NCBI GenBank assembly: GCA_034112085.1
Contig: JAWUWD010000116.1
Location: 1-16,923, forward strand
Length of the DNA stretch: 16,923 nucleotides
Reading direction: 5' to 3'
Origin: JAWUWD01 sp034112085
Lineage (GTDB): Bacteria > Bacteroidota > Bacteroidia > Cytophagales > Cyclobacteriaceae
This document shows positions 13,709-16,923 of this stretch, piece after piece. The notes beneath the pieces were generated by a model, which saw only the letters and a program-made list of their open reading frames with translations, did no database searches and was not told where the DNA came from. Each line of letters opens with the position of its first letter. Position 1 is the first letter of the stretch. A program made the position numbers and the translations under genes.

Positions 13709-15613
13709 ATGAGTGAGCCTACAACCAACAGTAAAAAGTTTATCATTGATTTTGACAGCACATTTACAAAAGTAGAAGCCTTTGACGCTTTGGCTGATAT
13801 ATCACTGGAAGGCAATCCAGACAAAGCCTCGATTATGGAGCAAATCTGTGACATAACGGATCGAGGGATGGAAGGAAAAATTGACTTCCGTGATTCACTT
13901 GACTTACGGATTAAGCTACTCAATGCCAACTCTACTCACTTAGAAACCTTAATACATACTCTCAAAAAGGAAGTTTCTATTTCATTCAAACGAAACAGAG
14001 AATTTTTCACAAAATATTCGGAGGACATCTATATTATGTCCAATGGATTCAAAGACTTTATTGTACCTATAGTCACTGAATTTGGAATCAAACCTGAGAA
14101 TGTTTACGCGAATACTTTCAAAATCGATGACAGCGGCCATATATCTGGGTTTGATAAGTCGAATGTACTTTCCTCTAATGGTGGAAAAGTTGCTCAACTC
14201 AAGGCGATGAAACTGCAGGGAGACATATATATGATTGGTGATGGATATAATGACTATGAGGTAAAACTGGCAGGATTAGCTAATAAATTTTATGCCTTCA
14301 CAGAAAATATTGAAAGACAAAGTGTTGTAGACAATGCAGATCATGTTACCCCTAGTTTAGACGAAATCTTATACCTCAACAAAATGAATACTGCGATATC
14401 ATATCCTAAAAACCGTATCAATGTGTTGTTGCTAGAAAGCATACACCCTATTGCACTCAAGTTCTTAAAACACGAAGGCTACAATGTAGAAGTACATGCA
14501 GGAGGACTGGACGAAGATGAGCTTTGTGAAAAAATCAAGAATGTCTCTATCCTCGGTATTCGTTCTAAGACACAGGTTACTAAGAAGGTCATTGAAAATG
14601 CCAATCGATTAATTTCCATTGGTGCGTACTGTATTGGTACTAATCAGATTGATCTCAAGGCTTGTGCAGAAAAGGGTATTGCCGTATTCAATGCGCCATT
14701 TAGCAATACTAGATCGGTAGTCGAACTGGCAATCAGTGAAATTATTTTACTCCTCCGTAACCTACCAGACAAGTTCGGTAAAATGCATCAAGGCCAATGG
14801 GAAAAGTCTGCGGCTCATAGCTATGAAATCAGAGGCAAGAAATTGGGCATCGTTGGCTATGGAAATATTGGCTCTCAGTTGTCCGTATTAGCAGAAGCAA
14901 TGGGTATGAGTGTCTACTACTATGATCAAGAGGAAAAGCTAGCCTTAGGGAATGCCAAAAAGTGTACATCCTTAGAGGATTTACTCTCTACGGTAGATGT
15001 TATTTCTTTCCATGTAGATGGAAGAGGGAGCAACGAGCACATGATCTCTACCAAGGAGTTTGAAATGATGAAGCCTGGGGTAATAGTCATCAACCTTAGT
15101 CGTGGTCATGTTGTTGATCTAGAAGCATTCAAAGTCGCTATCGAATCCAAAAAAGTTGCTGGAGCAGCAGTAGATGTATTCCCGGAAGAACCCAAAAGTA
15201 ATGAAGAGCCTTTTGAGTCAATACTCAAAGGTTTGCCCAATACAATTCTCACACCACACATTGGAGGAAGTACCATTGAGGCGCAAGAAAATATTGCTCA
15301 ATTTGTACCAAGTAAGATCGTAGAGTACATCAATACAGGCAGTACAACGAATTGTGTAAGCTTTCCCAACCTACAGCTGCCCATACTTGAAAATGCCCAT
15401 AGGCTAATTCACATTCATCACAATGTACCGGGTATGATGGCAAAGATCAATAATGTACTTGCCAATCACGAAATCAATATTGTAGGACAATATCTAAAGA
15501 CCAATGAATCTATCGGATATGTGATCACTGATATTGATAAAGAGTATGACAAAGAACTTATCAACGAGCTTAAGGAAATTGAAAACACTATTCGATTTAG
15601 AGTGTTGTATTAA
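13709..15613 (+). CDS. serA: HAD phosphatase / D-3-phosphoglycerate dehydrogenase / ACT fusion
   Basis: A 634-residue three-domain protein (numbering from ATG 13709). Residues about 10-220 are a SerB-like HAD phosphatase: DFDST (D14, D16) supplies nucleophile and acid, then S111 in IMSNGF, K160, and GDGYND (177-182). Residues about 235-550 are D-3-phosphoglycerate dehydrogenase: NAD-binding GYGNIG (383-388), and catalytic Arg465 (LSRGHVVD), Glu494 (DVFPEEP) and His517 (TPHIGGST). Residues about 565-634 are a C-terminal ACT domain (HHNVPGMMAKINNVLANHEINIVGQYL), the usual site of serine feedback. The polypeptide could catalyse the first and last steps of phosphorylated serine synthesis; the SerC-like gene at 3.5-4.6 kb would give the middle one. 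Phosphoserine as HAD substrate is inferred. It is followed 19 bp later by the YeeZ-like gene. Confidence 0.92.
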   Translation: MSEPTTNSKKFIIDFDSTFTKVEAFDALADISLEGNPDKASIMEQICDITDRGMEGKIDFRDSLDLRIKLLNANSTHLETLIHTLKKEVSISFKRNREFFTKYSEDIYIMSNGFKDFIVPIVTEFGIKPENVYANTFKIDDSGHISGFDKSNVLSSNGGKVAQLKAMKLQGDIYMIGDGYNDYEVKLAGLANKFYAFTENIERQSVVDNADHVTPSLDEILYLNKMNTAISYPKNRINVLLLESIHPIALKFLKHEGYNVEVHAGGLDEDELCEKIKNVSILGIRSKTQVTKKVIENANRLISIGAYCIGTNQIDLKACAEKGIAVFNAPFSNTRSVVELAISEIILLLRNLPDKFGKMHQGQWEKSAAHSYEIRGKKLGIVGYGNIGSQLSVLAEAMGMSVYYYDQEEKLALGNAKKCTSLEDLLSTVDVISFHVDGRGSNEHMISTKEFEMMKPGVIVINLSRGHVVDLEAFKVAIESKKVAGAAVDVFPEEPKSNEEPFESILKGLPNTILTPHIGGSTIEAQENIAQFVPSKIVEYINTGSTTNCVSFPNLQLPILENAHRLIHIHHNVPGMMAKINNVLANHEINIVGQYLKTNESIGYVITDIDKEYDKELINELKEIENTIRFRVLY

Positions 15614-15632
15614 GGTTACTTAATTTAATTTA

Positions 15633-16397
15633 ATGAGAAGTATCAGTATATTGGGATGTGGATGGCTGGGGCTACCTTTAGGTTCTCACTTAGCCAAAAG
15701 TGGTCATTCTGTAAAAGGTTCAACCACTTCTGAAGACAAAATCAACCAATTAGAAGAGGAAGGTATAACTCCGTATTTATTGGATCTTAGCGCAAGAGAC
15801 TATGATATTTTTGATTTCCTCCAAAGTGAGGTACTCGTAATTGCTCTTCCTTCAAAACAAGTCGTTGATTTCAAATATTTGATTGAGAAAGTCGAAAAAT
15901 CTAGGATAAAGAAGGTGATCTTCATAAGTTCAACTTCAGTGTATCCAACTACAAATAAAGTAATCACTGAGGCTTCACCGGTTAATCAATCGGTACTGCC
16001 TGAAATAGAGCAGTTATTTCTCACAAATACACAATTCGAATGTACAATCATCAGATTTGGTGGACTGATCGGATATAATCGCAAGCCTGGCAACTTCTTT
16101 AAGAATAACAGATCAATACCTAATCCAGAAGGTTATGTCAACTTGATTCATAGAGATGACTGTATAAGAATCATCGATCAGATCATTCAAAAAAATATTT
16201 GGGGAGAAATATTGAATGCTTGTGCTGATTCACATCCAAACAGAAGAGCATTCTATACAAATCAATTCCTTAAAGAAGGACGTGGTATACCTCCCTTTGA
16301 GCAAGAACCTGCGAATGAATATAAAATCATAAATAGTGACAAATTGAAGTTTATGCTCGACTTTCAGTTCGAATATTCTGATCTTATGGATTATTGA
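15633..16397 (+). CDS. YeeZ-like NAD(P)-binding epimerase/dehydratase family protein
   Basis: A 254-residue cytoplasmic Rossmann-fold protein. The N-terminal ILGCGWLGLPLG has the dinucleotide motif G8-x-G10-x2-G13-x3-G17. VIFISSTSVYPTT (96-107) is the extended-SDR serine/tyrosine strand, IIRFGGLIGYNRKPGN is the conserved middle part, and NLIHRDDCIRIIDQII the helix after the active site. The standard YxxxK catalytic pair is not evident, as in the YeeZ group, so catalysis is uncertain and no substrate can be named. It lies 19 bp after the serine-synthesis fusion and 24 bp before the methyltransferase, so it is probably in their operon. Confidence 0.82.
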   Translation: MRSISILGCGWLGLPLGSHLAKSGHSVKGSTTSEDKINQLEEEGITPYLLDLSARDYDIFDFLQSEVLVIALPSKQVVDFKYLIEKVEKSRIKKVIFISSTSVYPTTNKVITEASPVNQSVLPEIEQLFLTNTQFECTIIRFGGLIGYNRKPGNFFKNNRSIPNPEGYVNLIHRDDCIRIIDQIIQKNIWGEILNACADSHPNRRAFYTNQFLKEGRGIPPFEQEPANEYKIINSDKLKFMLDFQFEYSDLMDY

Positions 16398-16421
16398 TTG
16401 ATTCACCAACCGAGACTATAA

Positions 16422-16871
16422 GTGTTTACAAAAAAAGACGTAGCGTCATATTACAATTCCACCATCAATCATTATCAAAAATGGTGGAATCTAGACAATA
16501 ATCTATCGTTGCACTATGGCATCTGGGATGATACGGTTAGTTCATTCAATCAGTCCTTACTAAATACCAATAAGATCTTGATGGATCTCAGTAAGGTTTC
16601 AGAATCAGATCATGTCTTAGATGCCGGTTGTGGAGTAGGTGGTGCCGCTCTGTATCTTGCAGAAAATAGAAATCTTCCAGTTACTGGAATCACCCTTAGT
16701 GAAAAGCAATTGGAATTTTCGAAACAGAACGCCATAAAAAGAGGCCTTGATGATAAAGTCTCCTTTCAATTGATGGATTTCACACAAACTTCCTTTGAAG
16801 ATGAATCATTTGATATGATTTGGGCATGTGAAAGTGTATGCCATACTCCCGACCGGAGATTATTTAATTAA
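16422..16871 (+). pseudogene. SAM-dependent methyltransferase, C-terminus missing
   Basis: The N-terminal 149 residues of a class I methyltransferase, starting at GTG 16422. Present are HYGIWDD, motif I VLDAGCGVGG (65-74), VTGITLSEKQL (motif II region) and FDMIWACESVCHTPD (about 130-144), resembling tocopherol/sarcosine-type small-molecule methyltransferases. These normally run to 250-290 residues, with RLFLKEAYRVLKPGG-like sequence after this point. Here the frame stops at TTTAATTAA right after PDRRLF, and none of the three downstream frames resumes the family sequence in the 52 bases left. So the break is more like an insertion, deletion or assembly junction than a single frameshift. Whether an intact gene exists outside the window is unknown. 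Confidence 0.75.
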
Positions 16872-16923
16872 AATCTGTTGACAACTCAATTCTTGCGCTG
16901 GCTTGTAATGAGCAGTGATAAAA
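16872..16923. other. Unassigned tail after the broken methyltransferase
   Basis: 52 bases with no homology to the methyltransferase. On the minus strand open frames end here (for example ...CQQILIK or ...RIELSTDFN before a stop), so it could be the 3' end of a gene or transposase entering from outside. It is too short to assign. Confidence 0.3.

Noticed and set aside
13645..13929. 94-residue ORF on the minus strand
   Set aside because: It is antisense to the conserved HAD domain of the serine-synthesis fusion and runs over its promoter.

Overview
The window looks like ordinary chromosome from a low-GC member of the Bacteroidota, probably a Cytophagales-type bacterium. That is inferred from protein style and promoters; there is no rRNA to confirm it. 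Exported proteins carry signal peptides cut just before a Gln (FSQ, YAQ, LSQ, FGQ, RAQ). Promoter-like sites match the Bacteroidota -7 consensus TAnnTTTG. Families such as DUF5686 with a carboxypeptidase-like regulatory domain, the GIN/DUF2807 adhesin-like domain, and the ECF sigma / Spy-like 'sensor of ECF sigma' set are typical of the phylum. I see no tRNA, rRNA, CRISPR array or complete insertion sequence.

Layout. 1-1.7 kb (minus strand): the translesion polymerase dinB with a perfect inverted repeat at its start, then a decayed histidine-kinase-like gene. 1.8-2.2 kb: a PhnA/YjdM zinc-ribbon protein on the plus strand. 2.5-4.6 kb (minus): a SerC-like class V aminotransferase followed by a two-domain universal stress protein with its own promoter. 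4.6-6.9 kb: a palindrome-rich gap, a DUF2062 membrane protein, a possible 50-residue small ORF, a GIN-domain exported protein and a TerB-like protein, with two strong terminators. 7.0-9.5 kb (minus): a four-gene ECF sigma operon (sigma factor, anti-sigma-like membrane protein, Spy-like periplasmic protein, outer-membrane barrel). 9.6-13.5 kb (minus): trmH, a SanA-like protein and a large DUF5686 outer-membrane protein. 13.7-16.9 kb (plus): a HAD phosphatase / phosphoglycerate dehydrogenase / ACT fusion, a YeeZ-like NAD(P)-binding protein and a truncated methyltransferase at the window end.

How genes fit together. The fusion (SerB-like plus SerA) and the SerC-like aminotransferase could together supply all three steps of phosphorylated serine synthesis. 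The sigma operon looks like a self-regulating envelope-stress unit: the sigma gene and the next gene are preceded by near-identical two-block elements with the same spacing. This is the strongest unannotated signal in the window. Most other genes are housekeeping or envelope genes. I found no convincing wholly new system; the best leads are the duplicated sigma promoter, the dinB operator-like repeat, the doubly frameshifted kinase-like remnant and the abrupt break in the last gene.
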